A stretch of DNA of 64,000 nt from Bacteroidales bacterium (GCA_017522105.1 JAFXAA010000008.1:1-64000), one strand, 5' to 3'. Shown: positions 34,454 to 43,338, counted from the first letter of the stretch. A program made the numbers and translations. Notes: generated by a model not told the origin, from the sequence alone.

Positions 34454-35476
34454 ATGAATAATTTAGACTATATCGTTGTCCATTTTGTAGGAAACAAAGC
34501 CTATGAGGAAAATCTTACGCTATCTTATTCAGAATGCATATTGCAGTCATCATTAAAAGATATACTCGGCAAAGCTTTGTATTCACAATTTATTCCAGGT
34601 TCGACATGTTCTTTTTTCCACGAATCTCGTCTGGAGTTAAATGAGATGTACACTTATTCCAAAGAGTTGTTCGATAAACCAGAAAAAATTGTTGACATTT
34701 CTCAAAAAATCGCAAAACATCTATATGTTCATAGCACGCACCCGAAAATCAAAGGGGGCGAGTTCTATACGGTCTATTTCAAAGACTGCATCGTGGATGG
34801 TGAAACAGTGGATGCCATTGGTCTGTTCAAGTCGGAGAATAAGGACACTTTCTTAAAGGTGTTACGAGAGGGGGGCAATTTCAATCTCGAAAGCGAGCAG
34901 GGCATTAATATCAAGAAGCTCGATAAGGGATGCCTTATCTTCAACAAGGACCGGGAGAATGGATATGTGGTCGCTGTGGTGGACAACACCAATCGTGGCG
35001 TGAATGCGCAGTATTGGATTGACGACTTCCTGCATGTGCGTCAGAGAAAGGACGAGTATGCTAATACCGAGAACGTTATGGCTATGGCCAAGCACTTCAT
35101 CACCAAAGAACTACCCAAGGAATTCGAGGTGCCCAAGGCTGACCAGATAGACCTGCTGAACCGCTCGCTGCAGTTCTTCAAGGAGAAAGACTCTTTCGAT
35201 ATGGAAGAATTCGCCAACGAGGTGATTGAGCAGCCAGAGGTGATAGAAAGTTTCAAAAGCTACAAGAAGAGCTACGAGGAAGAGCACGCGACGGAAATCG
35301 ACGACAGTTTCACCATCTCGCAGCACGCCTTCAAAAAGCAGCAGCACAGCTATAAGCGTATCATTCGCCTAGACAAGAAAATCCAGATTATCATCGATGG
35401 TAACCGCGACCACATTGAACAAGGCGAAGACGAACGCGGCAAATATTACAAGGTGTACTACAGCACAGAAGAGTAG
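34454..35476 (+). CDS. Nucleoid-associated protein, NdpA/YejK family
   Basis: A 340-residue homologue of the 37-kDa nucleoid-associated protein. Family blocks are VHFVGNKAYEENLTLSYSE, IAKHLYVHSTHPKIKGGEFY, IGLFKSENKDTFLKVLREG, LDKGCLIFNKDRENGYVVAV and AQYWIDDFLHVRQRKDEYAN. It binds DNA nonspecifically; its biological role is unclear. The first 290 bases are AT-rich like the island, while the rest is GC-rich like the chromosome, so the edge of the acquired segment seems to fall inside this gene. It lies 12 bases downstream of the membrane protein. Confidence 0.87.
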   Translation: MNNLDYIVVHFVGNKAYEENLTLSYSECILQSSLKDILGKALYSQFIPGSTCSFFHESRLELNEMYTYSKELFDKPEKIVDISQKIAKHLYVHSTHPKIKGGEFYTVYFKDCIVDGETVDAIGLFKSENKDTFLKVLREGGNFNLESEQGINIKKLDKGCLIFNKDRENGYVVAVVDNTNRGVNAQYWIDDFLHVRQRKDEYANTENVMAMAKHFITKELPKEFEVPKADQIDLLNRSLQFFKEKDSFDMEEFANEVIEQPEVIESFKSYKKSYEEEHATEIDDSFTISQHAFKKQQHSYKRIIRLDKKIQIIIDGNRDHIEQGEDERGKYYKVYYSTEE

Positions 35477-35514
35477 ACCATGCTGATGTGAATTCTATGA
35501 GTAGCTGAAAAACT

Positions 35515-37353
35515 ATGGGACATTTTTTGCCGATTACGTTGGAGGAGGTGAAGAGGTTGGGGTGGGAGCAGGTGGATGTGGTGCTGGTCACGGGGGACGC
35601 ATACGTGGATCATCCGTCGTTTGGCACCGCCGTTATCGGGCGGACGCTGGAGGCGGCGGGGTACCGCGTGGCAATCATTCCGCAGCCGAACTGGAGGGAT
35701 GACCTCAGGGATTTCCGCAAGTTCGGGCGGCCGAGGCTGTTCTTTGGGGTGACGAGCGGGGCGATGGACTCCATGGTGAACCACTACACGGCGGCGCGGC
35801 GCCTGCGCCACGACGACGCCTATACGCCCGGCGGGCAGTTCGGCTTCCGGCCCGACAGGGCGACATACGTGTACACGCGGATACTGAAAGAGATATACCC
35901 CGATGTGCCGGTCATCATCGCGGGCATCGAGGCCTCCATGCGGCGGCTGGCGCACTACGACTACTGGGACGACAAGTTGTTTCCCTCCATCCTCATCGAC
36001 ACGCCGGCTGACCTGCTCCTCTACGGGATGGGGGAGAGGTCGACGTTGAAGATAGCCAAGCTGATTGAGAGTGGAGAGTGGAGAACGGAGAGTGGGGAAC
36101 TCAGCGTGGCGGTGAGGGGGCTGCCGCAGGTAGCCTTTGCAGTTAAGAATTATGAGTTAAGAGTTAAGAGTGACATCATAGAACTTCACTCGTTTGAGGA
36201 ATGCCAGCGGAGCAAGCGGGCGGAGGCGGAGAACTACCAAATCATTGAGCGGGAGAGCAACAAGATTGAGTGCGCGACGCTGGTGCAACGGCACGGCGAC
36301 CGCCTGGTGGTGGTGAACCCGCCGGAACCGCCAATGACGACGGAGGAGATCGACGCCAGCTTCGACCTGCCGTACATGCGGCTGCCGCACCCCAAATACA
36401 AGAAACGCGGGCCGATACCGGCCTTCGAGATGATACGGTGGAGCGTGAACACGCACCGCGGCTGCTTCGGCGGCTGCTCGTTCTGCACCATCAGCGCCCA
36501 CCAGGGCAAGCAGATAGCCTCGCGCAGCGAGGAGTCTATTCTCAATGAGGTGAACCTCATCGCCCAGGACCCGGAGTTCCACGGCGTGCTGACGGACCTC
36601 GGCGGGCCGTCTGCGAACATGTGGAGGATGAAGGGCAAGAACCAAGAACTCTGCCGCAAGTGCAGCCGCTACAGCTGCTCAATGCCCACGATGTGCAAGA
36701 ACCTGGACAGCGACCACAGCGCGATGACCTCATTGCTAAAGAAAGTGGCCTTGCATCCTAAGGTAAAGCATCTCTATGTCGGCAGCGGCATCCGCTGCGA
36801 CCTCTTCACCGAAGGCAACGGAGGCTGGCAATACTTCCGCGAGGTGGTTGTCAACCACACCAGCGGGCGGCTGAAGGTGGCGCCGGAGCATACGTCTGAC
36901 GCGGTGCTGGCGCTGATGCGCAAGCCGTCGTTCAGCCTCTTCAAAGAGACGAAACGCCGCTTCGACGAGATATGCAAGCAGGCGGGGCTGCGCTACCAGC
37001 TGATACCCTACTTCATCAGCAGCCACCCCGGCTGCCGTCTGCAGGACATGGCGGAGCTGGCGCTAGAAATGAAACGCATGGGCTACCGGCTGGAGCAGAT
37101 ACAGGACTTCACGCCCACGCCCATGACGCTGAGCACCGAGATGTACTACACCGGCATCGACCCCACGACGATGAAGCCCGTCTACGTGGCCACCACCCCT
37201 GGCGACAAGGCCGACCAGCGCCGCCTCTTCTTCTTCTACAAACCCGAGATGCAACGCGACATCGTCGCCTCGCTCCGTCGCAAAGGCCTCACGGACTATG
37301 TTTCCAAACTCTTCGGTAACAGTGGGTTAGGCAATGGTGTGCGTAGAAAATAG
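35515..37353 (+). CDS. YgiQ-family radical SAM protein
   Basis: A 612-residue protein. The N-terminal domain is DUF4080/B12-like (LGWEQVDVVLVTGDAYVDHP, GVTSGAMDSMVNHYTA). The radical SAM core has the iron-sulfur motif CFGGCSFC after INTHRG-type SVNTHRG, and further conserved parts are DLGGPSANMW and VAPEHTSDAVL. The C-terminal DUF3362 part is short (IQDFTPTPMTLSTEMYYTG). The reaction is unknown. Two heptamer-coded peptides interrupt the variable linker before the core: ESGEWRTESGEL (about residues 185-196) and VKNYELRVKSD (about 208-219). The frame stays open through both. Confidence 0.93.
   Translation: MGHFLPITLEEVKRLGWEQVDVVLVTGDAYVDHPSFGTAVIGRTLEAAGYRVAIIPQPNWRDDLRDFRKFGRPRLFFGVTSGAMDSMVNHYTAARRLRHDDAYTPGGQFGFRPDRATYVYTRILKEIYPDVPVIIAGIEASMRRLAHYDYWDDKLFPSILIDTPADLLLYGMGERSTLKIAKLIESGEWRTESGELSVAVRGLPQVAFAVKNYELRVKSDIIELHSFEECQRSKRAEAENYQIIERESNKIECATLVQRHGDRLVVVNPPEPPMTTEEIDASFDLPYMRLPHPKYKKRGPIPAFEMIRWSVNTHRGCFGGCSFCTISAHQGKQIASRSEESILNEVNLIAQDPEFHGVLTDLGGPSANMWRMKGKNQELCRKCSRYSCSMPTMCKNLDSDHSAMTSLLKKVALHPKVKHLYVGSGIRCDLFTEGNGGWQYFREVVVNHTSGRLKVAPEHTSDAVLALMRKPSFSLFKETKRRFDEICKQAGLRYQLIPYFISSHPGCRLQDMAELALEMKRMGYRLEQIQDFTPTPMTLSTEMYYTGIDPTTMKPVYVATTPGDKADQRRLFFFYKPEMQRDIVASLRRKGLTDYVSKLFGNSGLGNGVRRK
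36066..36100. repeat. In-frame heptamer tract 1 in the ygiQ-like gene
   Basis: Five units in register: TGAGAGT, GGAGAGT, GGAGAAC, GGAGAGT, GGGGAAC. The peptide IESGEWRTESGEL is encoded. Confidence 0.88.
36141..36168. repeat. In-frame heptamer tract 2 in the ygiQ-like gene
   Basis: Four units: AGTTAAG, AATTATG, AGTTAAG, AGTTAAG. The same words occur between genes at 948, 21418 and 29413, but here they encode NYELRVK. Confidence 0.88.
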
Positions 37354-37378
37354 TTGATTTTCATACTTTTGAGCGAGT

Positions 37379-37422
37379 CCCTACGGAGCCCCTACGGAGT
37401 CCCTACGGCCTTCCTACGGCCG
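37379..37422. repeat. 11-bp-register repeat (copy 2, half element)
   Basis: Four 11-bp units: CCCTACGGAGC, CCCTACGGAGT, CCCTACGGCCT, TCCTACGGCCG. They match the left arm of the elements at 22196 and 51852; no right arm is present. Confidence 0.85.
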
Positions 37423-37551
37423 TGGGTGGGCGATGGATGGACCGGATGCGATAGGGGAGGCGTAGAAAAGGCGAAGAGGGGCCGACGGGGTGGCGTAGAA
37501 GTGTGTCTGCTGTGTGTGATTTATGCTGGGAATAAGCGTGTTATGATTTAA

Positions 37552-37583
37552 TTTGCATTGTTTTGAAAAAACTATTATCTTTG
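37552..37583 (+). promoter_or_regulatory. Promoter of the 37600 gene
   Basis: -33 TTTG at 37552-37555 and -7 TATCTTTG at 37576-37583, with a 20-bp spacer, and followed by CA. The start codon is 17 bases downstream. Confidence 0.75.
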
Positions 37584-37599
37584 CACAATAGTTTTTGTC

Positions 37600-38922
37600 A
37601 TGGCGAGGTTGCTGCTGAAGATAAGTGTTTTGGCTCTTTTTTGGGCCTTCGGAACCGCTGCCGCTGGACAGGAGGCGGTGACGGTGCTGACGGGGCGAGT
37701 GACCTGCGGCGGCCGCGCTGTGCCTTACGCCACGCTGCAGCTCAAGGGCACCTCGGTCGGCGTAGCCTGCAACGACGATGGCGAGTACAGGCTGAAAGTG
37801 CCGGCAGGGCATGAGGAGGACACGGTTGTGGTGCGCTCGGTGGGCTATGTGGCAGTCAAGCTCACTGTGGCACAGCTCCTTGCCAAGGGCGATGTGAGGC
37901 TGCGGGAGCAGAGTGTGTCGCTGCGCGAGGTGAAGGTGGAGAGCTACCGCACGCCGCAACACCTGCTGGAGGCTGCCAAGAAGCGCTTTGCCGAGAACTA
38001 CTGTCAGCAGACGGCTTGGAGCACATTCTTCTACCGCGACTGGCGCGCCGTGGACGGCGAGATGTACCTCTTCGACGAGGCCGTGATGAGTGTGCGCCGC
38101 GCGAGCTACGGGAGCAATGCCAACAAGGAAGCCTACCGCTTCGACAGCGACCGGCGCGAGTTGAAGTCGAACTACAAGAGTGTGTTGCGCCATCGCATGG
38201 TGGTGCACGACCGCGTGCTGCTCGACGACAAGGTTGGCGACCCTCAGGGAGAGGACGAGCTGCTGCAGTATGCCGACAATGAGGAGTTCTACGACCCGGT
38301 GGCGACGCCGAGGGCCAGCTTTGCGCTGTCTCACAGTACCATGGCGATGCACAAGTTCGAGCCCATACAGGAGTTTCTGGATGGCGACGACGTATACTAC
38401 CTGCTGCGCAGCGTTGGGCCTGGACGTATGGCCAAGATCAAGGTGCGCTACACCTACACGGTGCGGAAGAGCGACCTGGCCATTGTGGCCATCACGGCTG
38501 CGGTGGACAGCGCCAACGTGGAGGCTGGCAGTGACTCGTGGATCAACATCAAGTACGACCGCATGGCACTGACCACTGACAGCTCGTCGTGGCGCTACGA
38601 TGTGCGCGACGGGCGCTATACGTTGACGCACTACTACAACGAGCGGCGCGTGGTGCTGGGCTACGGCGACCGGTTCCGCTTCCGCGGCGACCAGGAGTGG
38701 CGCCAGTGTGTGGACTGGACGCTGACTGACTTCACCACCACCGAGCCCTCGGTGCATGGCGACACCATCTACGTGCGGCAGCAGACGCTGGCGGAGGCCT
38801 TCGGCGCGAGCGACTACGACGGCGACTACTGGGGACGCTACAACAGTGTGCCCGTGGACATGCTGCCCCTGCGCATGCTGCGCGAGAAACTGATGAAAAT
38901 CAAGAATAAAACAAAACAATAG
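37600..38922 (+). CDS. Exported protein with CarboxypepD_reg-like domain
   Basis: A 440-residue protein with signal peptide (MARLLLKISVLALFWAFGTA). Residues about 27-105 form a carboxypeptidase regulatory-like beta-sandwich (VLTGRVTCGGRAVPYATLQL, GTSVGVACNDDGEYRLKVP), common at the start of TonB-dependent receptors and surface proteins of Bacteroidota. The remainder (about 110-440) is a mixed domain of unknown function with LLEAAKKRFAENY and many charged residues. There is no C-terminal sorting domain or beta-barrel signature. It precedes a related small exported protein by five bases, so the two form an operon. Confidence 0.82.
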   Translation: MARLLLKISVLALFWAFGTAAAGQEAVTVLTGRVTCGGRAVPYATLQLKGTSVGVACNDDGEYRLKVPAGHEEDTVVVRSVGYVAVKLTVAQLLAKGDVRLREQSVSLREVKVESYRTPQHLLEAAKKRFAENYCQQTAWSTFFYRDWRAVDGEMYLFDEAVMSVRRASYGSNANKEAYRFDSDRRELKSNYKSVLRHRMVVHDRVLLDDKVGDPQGEDELLQYADNEEFYDPVATPRASFALSHSTMAMHKFEPIQEFLDGDDVYYLLRSVGPGRMAKIKVRYTYTVRKSDLAIVAITAAVDSANVEAGSDSWINIKYDRMALTTDSSSWRYDVRDGRYTLTHYYNERRVVLGYGDRFRFRGDQEWRQCVDWTLTDFTTTEPSVHGDTIYVRQQTLAEAFGASDYDGDYWGRYNSVPVDMLPLRMLREKLMKIKNKTKQ

Positions 38923-38927
38923 CGGCT

Positions 38928-39629
38928 ATGAAAACAAAGATATTTCTTTTGGCGGCGGCCTTTCTGCTCGCGGTGCAGGGAGCCGGTGCCCAGCAGGAGG
39001 CGGCGGAGGTGGACAGCGTGATGTTGGCGGGCAAGGTGGTTAATCACCACAGCCACTGTATATACCGCAACTGCTACATGCGCTTTGTGCAGGAGGGGCG
39101 CACGGTGGCCGAGACCGTGACCGACACGGTGGGTGAGTTCGTGGTGGCGGCGCTGCCTGTGGGGCGTGTGGAGCTGCATGTGAAACTGAAGGGACTGCTG
39201 TTCCATCAGGCCGACCTCGACCTGCATGAGAACGCATACCTCACAGTGGCGGTGGATACTATCAAGCTCATCACCCTGAAGGCGATCACCGTGGTGGCTA
39301 CCAAGCACATGCTTGGCAGCATGCAGATTACGTCAATCCATGACCGGCGTCTGTGGGGCTTCAATGGCGGCTACCGCGACGCCAATGCTAGTGTGGCGCT
39401 GCCGCCCGACGCACATGGCAACTCGGATGCCGGTGAGGACGGTGGGGTTGGTGGCGACGGACCCGTAGGCACGCCATTGTTCGACCCGGCGATGCCGTGG
39501 CAGATACGCCATGCACTGATGACAGGCAAACTCGGCACCCTGCTCATGTCGCCGCCGATATGGGAGGTGGTGCCCGACCGTGTCGTCAAGGCCGACAGCA
39601 CAAGGGCCGACACTGCTGTGTCGGAATAG
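38928..39629 (+). CDS. Exported hypothetical protein with regulatory-like beta domain
   Basis: A 233-residue protein with signal peptide (MKTKIFLLAAAFLLAVQGAGA). The segment MLAGKVVNHHSHCIYRNCYM followed by VTDTVGEFVVAALPVGRVEL again looks like a CarboxypepD_reg-type fold. The second half (from ITVVATKHMLG) has no recognisable domain and ends with an acidic tail. It lies downstream of the 440-residue gene in the same operon and may work with it at the cell envelope. Confidence 0.7.
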   Translation: MKTKIFLLAAAFLLAVQGAGAQQEAAEVDSVMLAGKVVNHHSHCIYRNCYMRFVQEGRTVAETVTDTVGEFVVAALPVGRVELHVKLKGLLFHQADLDLHENAYLTVAVDTIKLITLKAITVVATKHMLGSMQITSIHDRRLWGFNGGYRDANASVALPPDAHGNSDAGEDGGVGGDGPVGTPLFDPAMPWQIRHALMTGKLGTLLMSPPIWEVVPDRVVKADSTRADTAVSE

Positions 39630-39663
39630 TGTGTTTGGCTGATGGGTGCGAGAGATGAGGCCC

Positions 39664-40362
39664 TCAGAAGGCGAAGGTAAGGCCTGCCGATGTCGGGCCG
39701 ACGTTGAGGCACAGACTCCAGTCGGGCTGCATGTCGCCGTAGTCGGGCAAGAGTTCTGCGTGTCTGGGGTTGCTTCTGGCGGGGCCTTTGCGTCTGACAC
39801 GGTGCGGTCTGGTGCTCTTGCTGCGGGAGTAGCCACCGCTGTTGGAGGTCAACAACACGATGCCGGTGCCTACAAGAACGGCACCTACAGCAGTACCAAT
39901 AATGCCTGCAATCTTGACGCCTTTGCCTATATTATTTGCCCGTTGCAGATTGGGGTCCTGCGAGTTGTTTTCCATGCTGGCTGCCATATCGGCTGCCGTG
40001 GTTGGATCCATGTTGGCTGCCATGTTGACATCCATAGTTGCTGCCTGTTCGGTGGCGGTGGAGAACAGTGCGCCCCACAGCCATAGGGTTGCGCCGCCCA
40101 GCATGGTGACGCCGCCCGCAACGATGCTGGCGATGCCCCAGCCCTTTGCCGAAGCGTATTGTTGGGTGTTGAACTGGTTGCCGGTGGCGAAATCGGTGGT
40201 GGGCATGGGAAGCGAGTATATGCTGCTGATGTTTGTCTGCGGTTGCTCGGAGAGACTTGTTTGGAATGAGTTGTCGGTGTTGAAGGCGCAGGCCAGATCC
40301 TGGGCGTTCACTCCGGTGCAGAGAAGCGCTGCAACAGCGATAAAGAAGAGTGATTTTTTCAT
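39664..40362 (-). CDS. Exported hypothetical protein with two hydrophobic segments
   Basis: A 232-residue protein with signal peptide (MKKSLFFIAVAALLCTGVNA). Two Gly-rich hydrophobic stretches (WGIASIVAGGVTMLGGATLW and VKIAGIIGTAVGAVLVGTGI) flank a Met/Ala/Asn-rich loop. A basic segment (SRSKSTRPHRVRRKG) follows, and the end NVGPTSAGLTFAF finishes in Phe like many outer-membrane proteins. The function is unknown. It is convergent with the upstream exported protein and has its own perfect promoter. Confidence 0.75.
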   Translation of the reverse strand: MKKSLFFIAVAALLCTGVNAQDLACAFNTDNSFQTSLSEQPQTNISSIYSLPMPTTDFATGNQFNTQQYASAKGWGIASIVAGGVTMLGGATLWLWGALFSTATEQAATMDVNMAANMDPTTAADMAASMENNSQDPNLQRANNIGKGVKIAGIIGTAVGAVLVGTGIVLLTSNSGGYSRSKSTRPHRVRRKGPARSNPRHAELLPDYGDMQPDWSLCLNVGPTSAGLTFAF

Positions 40363-40388
40363 GGTCTATGTTTGTTTTAAATCCGGTG

Positions 40389-40419
40389 CAAAATTACTGT
40401 TTTTTCCCGATATGGCAAA
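40389..40419 (-). promoter_or_regulatory. Promoter of the 39664-40362 gene
   Basis: On the minus strand, -33 TTTG (40419-40416) is followed by a 19-bp spacer and -7 TAATTTTG (40396-40389), a perfect consensus match. Confidence 0.85.
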
Positions 40420-40428
40420 ATGTTTTAA

Positions 40429-40455
40429 GGTTTAAAGTTTAAAGTTTAAGGTTCA
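40429..40455. repeat. Heptamer cluster at the ABC-F stop
   Basis: Units GGTTTAA, AGTTTAA, AGTTTAA, GGTTCAG. On the minus strand the last one contains the TGA stop codon of the ABC-F gene (40455-40453). Confidence 0.88.
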
Positions 40456-42270
40456 GTTGATGATCTCGTCGAGCTCGAGCCAGCGCATCTCCTTCTCGTC
40501 GAGGATGGCTATCACCTCGCCGATGCGGGTGCTGGCGTTGGTGATGGCCGCAGGGTCGGTGAGGGTGCCGCTGCTCAGCTGCTGCTCCAGCGTGGCCTTT
40601 TCGGCGGTGAGCGTCTCTATCTCCGCCGTCAGCGCCTCGTATTCCTTCTGTTCCTTGTAGGTGGCCTTCTTCTTGGTGGTCGGAGTCGGGCGTTCGGTGT
40701 TCACTTGTCGGTCAGCGGCCTTGCGCTCGCGCTGCTCCAGCATCTCAGCGCGCTCGCGGCGCTGGCGCTCAAGGCGATACTGGGTGTAGTTGGAGTGGTA
40801 GTCGCGTATCTTGCCGTTGCCCTCGAAGACCAGCAGGTGGTAGACGATGTGGTCCATGAAGGAGCGGTCGTGGCTTACGATGACGAGGCATCCCTTGTAG
40901 GTCTGGAGGAACTGCTCGAGGATCTGGAGGGTGTAGATGTCGAGGTCGTTGGTGGGCTCGTCGAGGATGAGGAAGTTGGGGTTGGCCATGAGAACCTGCA
41001 GCAGGTAGAGGCGGCGTTTCTCGCCACCGCTGAGGTTGCCGAAGTAGTTGAACTGCGTGGTGCCGTCGAAGCCGAAGTAGGTGAGGAACTGGTGTGCCGA
41101 CATACTCTTGCCGTTGTCGAGATCTATCTCCTCGGCGATGTCCTTGACGAGGTCTATGACGCGGCGGTCGGGCGGTGCCGACATGCCGGCCTGAGTGTAG
41201 TAGCCGAACTGGATGGTCTGTCCGACGACGACGCGGCCGCTGGTGGGCTTCAGCCGCTCTGTGATGATGTTGAGGAAGGTGCTCTTGCCCACGCCGTTGG
41301 GGCCCACGATGCCTATCTTCTCGCCGCGTTTGAATACGTAGGAGTAGTCGTCGATGATGTCGCGGTAGCAGATGTTGTACAGCTCGAGTATCTTGCCGCC
41401 GATGCGCTCGGTCTTGACGGTGAGCTGAGGGCGGCTGTCGTCGAAGCGAGTGTGGGCTTTGGCCTCGAGCTCGTAGAAGGCGTCGATGCGTGCCTGAGCC
41501 TTGGTGCCGCGGGCCTGCGGCATGCGGCGCATCCACTCCAGCTCGGTGCGGTAGAGGCTGCGTGCCTTGGTCACCTCGGCGCGTTCGTTGGCCTCGCGCT
41601 CGGCCTTCTTCTCAAGGTAGTAGTCGTAATGCCCCTTGTAATGATAGAGTCGGGCGTTGTCGAGCTCGTAGATGTCCTGGCAGACGTTGTCGAGGAAGTA
41701 GCGGTCGTGGGTGACCATGAGCAGTGCCAGCCGCTGTCGCGAGAGGAACTCCTCGAGCCACTCTATCATGTCGATGTCGAGGTGGTTGGTGGGCTCGTCG
41801 AGTATGAGCAGGTTGCAGTCGTCCATCAGCAGGCGGCAGAGGGCCACCTTCTTCTGCTCGCCGCCGCTGAGGGTCTCCATGGGTCGGTCGAGAAGGGAGT
41901 CCACCTTCATGCGGCTGAGGATCTCCTCCATGCGCTGCTCGAAGGTCCAGGAGTCCTCGGTCTCAGGGCGCTGGACGTTGTAGACGAAGTCGCGCACAAC
42001 CTGGTGCGGGTAGGCTTCGGGGCTCTGCGGCAGGTAGGCCAGCTTGAGGTCGCTGCGGAAGGTTATCTTGCCGCTGTCCTGCAGGGTGTTGTAGCCATGC
42101 TGTCCTGTCGCCGTGATTATTATGTTGAGCAGGGTGGACTTGCCGTAGCCGTTGCGGGCGATGAGGGCGGACTTCTGTCCGGCGTTGATGCCGAAGGAGA
42201 TGTCTTCGAAGAGGAGCTTGTCGCCGAAGCTCTTGGTGAGGTTTTCTACGGTGAGTAGTGCGTCAGCCAT
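40453..42270 (-). CDS. ABC-F family ATPase (Uup-like)
   Basis: A 605-residue protein with two ATP-binding cassettes and no membrane part. Cassette 1 has Walker A ARNGYGKST, signature LSGGEQKKV and Walker B LLILDEPTNHLD. Cassette 2 has GPNGVGKST, LSGGEKRRL and FLILDEPTNDLD. The interdomain linker includes RRMPQARGTKAQARI. A coiled C-terminal domain (KKATYKEQKEYEALTAEIET) is typical of Uup. Such proteins act on ribosomes or on branched DNA. The first Walker A lacks its leading Gly, as in many Bacteroidota Uup proteins. It is the last gene of a nine-gene minus-strand operon and overlaps the PAP2 gene by eight bases. Confidence 0.93.
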   Translation of the reverse strand: MADALLTVENLTKSFGDKLLFEDISFGINAGQKSALIARNGYGKSTLLNIIITATGQHGYNTLQDSGKITFRSDLKLAYLPQSPEAYPHQVVRDFVYNVQRPETEDSWTFEQRMEEILSRMKVDSLLDRPMETLSGGEQKKVALCRLLMDDCNLLILDEPTNHLDIDMIEWLEEFLSRQRLALLMVTHDRYFLDNVCQDIYELDNARLYHYKGHYDYYLEKKAEREANERAEVTKARSLYRTELEWMRRMPQARGTKAQARIDAFYELEAKAHTRFDDSRPQLTVKTERIGGKILELYNICYRDIIDDYSYVFKRGEKIGIVGPNGVGKSTFLNIITERLKPTSGRVVVGQTIQFGYYTQAGMSAPPDRRVIDLVKDIAEEIDLDNGKSMSAHQFLTYFGFDGTTQFNYFGNLSGGEKRRLYLLQVLMANPNFLILDEPTNDLDIYTLQILEQFLQTYKGCLVIVSHDRSFMDHIVYHLLVFEGNGKIRDYHSNYTQYRLERQRRERAEMLEQRERKAADRQVNTERPTPTTKKKATYKEQKEYEALTAEIETLTAEKATLEQQLSSGTLTDPAAITNASTRIGEVIAILDEKEMRWLELDEIIN

Positions 42271-42976
42271 TTTTGCGCATCTTTCTGTATTCTTTGCGTG
42301 CTTTTTTCATGAGTTTCATGAAGCGGCAGTCGGCGTGCAGGCGTGCCACGGCGGCGCTGGCCACGAGACGTGCGGCGTCTACGTCGCTCTGCCAGTGGTA
42401 GCCGGCAATGACGCGGCTCTGGCCGTACATATAGCCGCGGGCGAGGATGGTGTCGGCGCGGTCGGGCGCCAACTCGGTGAGCAGCAGGGCGGCACTCCAG
42501 CCGAGGATGGTGTGGCCCGAGGGGTATGAGCCGTTGGTGCGAAGCCACTTCTCGTCTTGGGGGTAGATGGTGGGCTCGTCGTAGTAGACGTAGGGACGAG
42601 TGCGCATGTAGTGGTTCTTGGGCAGTTTGCCGGCCTGATCGGTGGAGAGGAGGGCGATGGTGAGCATGCGGTAGATGGCAGGGGTGTTCTGCTCGGATAT
42701 GTCGAAGCCAAGCACGCCGCTGAAGATGTGGCAGATGTTGTCGATGCTCCAGATGGCGTCGTTCACGGCTATGGCCAGCCTGGTGCTGTCTTTGCGCTGC
42801 TCCTTGCCCCAGCGGTACTGGGCCTTGTCATACATGAAGGCGGCGCTGGCTGTGTCGGGTGGAGCTGGCAGGAAGTAGACGGCGTTGGGCATCTGTGTTG
42901 AGTCGAGCAAAGGTTTCTGTGCGGTGGCGACCATGCTGAGCAGCAGGGCCGAAAGGATAATGAGTGTGTGTTTCAT
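42263..42976 (-). CDS. PAP2-type class A acid phosphatase, exported
   Basis: A 237-residue protein with signal peptide (MKHTLIILSALLLSMVATAQ). The class A nonspecific acid phosphatase pattern is present: KNHYMRTRPYVYY, GSYPSGHTILGWSAAL and SRVIAGYHWQSDVDAARL, with the catalytic His in each of the last two. It hydrolyses phosphomonoesters in the periplasm. The tail FMKLMKKARKEYRKMRKNG is strongly basic. It overlaps its neighbours on both sides, four bases with YkvA and eight with ABC-F. Confidence 0.9.
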   Translation of the reverse strand: MKHTLIILSALLLSMVATAQKPLLDSTQMPNAVYFLPAPPDTASAAFMYDKAQYRWGKEQRKDSTRLAIAVNDAIWSIDNICHIFSGVLGFDISEQNTPAIYRMLTIALLSTDQAGKLPKNHYMRTRPYVYYDEPTIYPQDEKWLRTNGSYPSGHTILGWSAALLLTELAPDRADTILARGYMYGQSRVIAGYHWQSDVDAARLVASAAVARLHADCRFMKLMKKARKEYRKMRKNG

Positions 42977-43332
42977 TGTTTGAGCAGTTTGTCGGTTTGT
43001 TCTTTGGCGCGGGCGTTGATGTCGGGGGTGAGGTATTTGTTGAGAGTGCGGAGGGCGACCATGAGGGCGGTGAGGTCGTCGGTGAAGCCAAGGGCGGGGA
43101 TGAAGTCCGGCATGAAGTCTGTGGGCAGAATCAGGTAGCCCAGGGCGCCGATGATGAGGGTCTTGGCTTTCGCTGGCACGTCCTTGTCCTGCAGCAGGAA
43201 GTAGAGTTGCAGGGCAGGGTAGAGCACCTTGCGGCCCACCTGTGAGGCTATGTGGCGCAGCTTCTTCAGGAAGCCGTCTTCGTCGTAATGCTGCTCGAAG
43301 CGCGGCGCGTTCTCAATGCTGAATCTCTCCAT
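42973..43332 (-). CDS. YkvA/DUF1232 family protein
   Basis: A 119-residue protein. The DUF1232 core is visible: ALQLYFLLQDKDVPAKAKTL, then ALGYLILPTDFMPDFIPALG with FTDDLTALMVALR. Members are small, with one or two hydrophobic helices, and of unknown biochemical role. It lies six bases downstream of nfnAB and overlaps the phosphatase start by four bases. Confidence 0.88.
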   Translation of the reverse strand: MERFSIENAPRFEQHYDEDGFLKKLRHIASQVGRKVLYPALQLYFLLQDKDVPAKAKTLIIGALGYLILPTDFMPDFIPALGFTDDLTALMVALRTLNKYLTPDINARAKEQTDKLLKQ

Positions 43333-43338
43333 GGTGTG

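Noticed and set aside
37423-37551. Possible small gene between ygiQ and the 37600 promoter
   Set aside because: The short frame has no protein-like composition and includes the 11-bp repeat; only promoter DNA can be supported.
40453-42270. Missing Gly in the first Walker A of the ABC-F protein as a sign of inactivity
   Set aside because: The variant AxNGxGKST is common in Bacteroidota Uup proteins, and all other motifs are intact.
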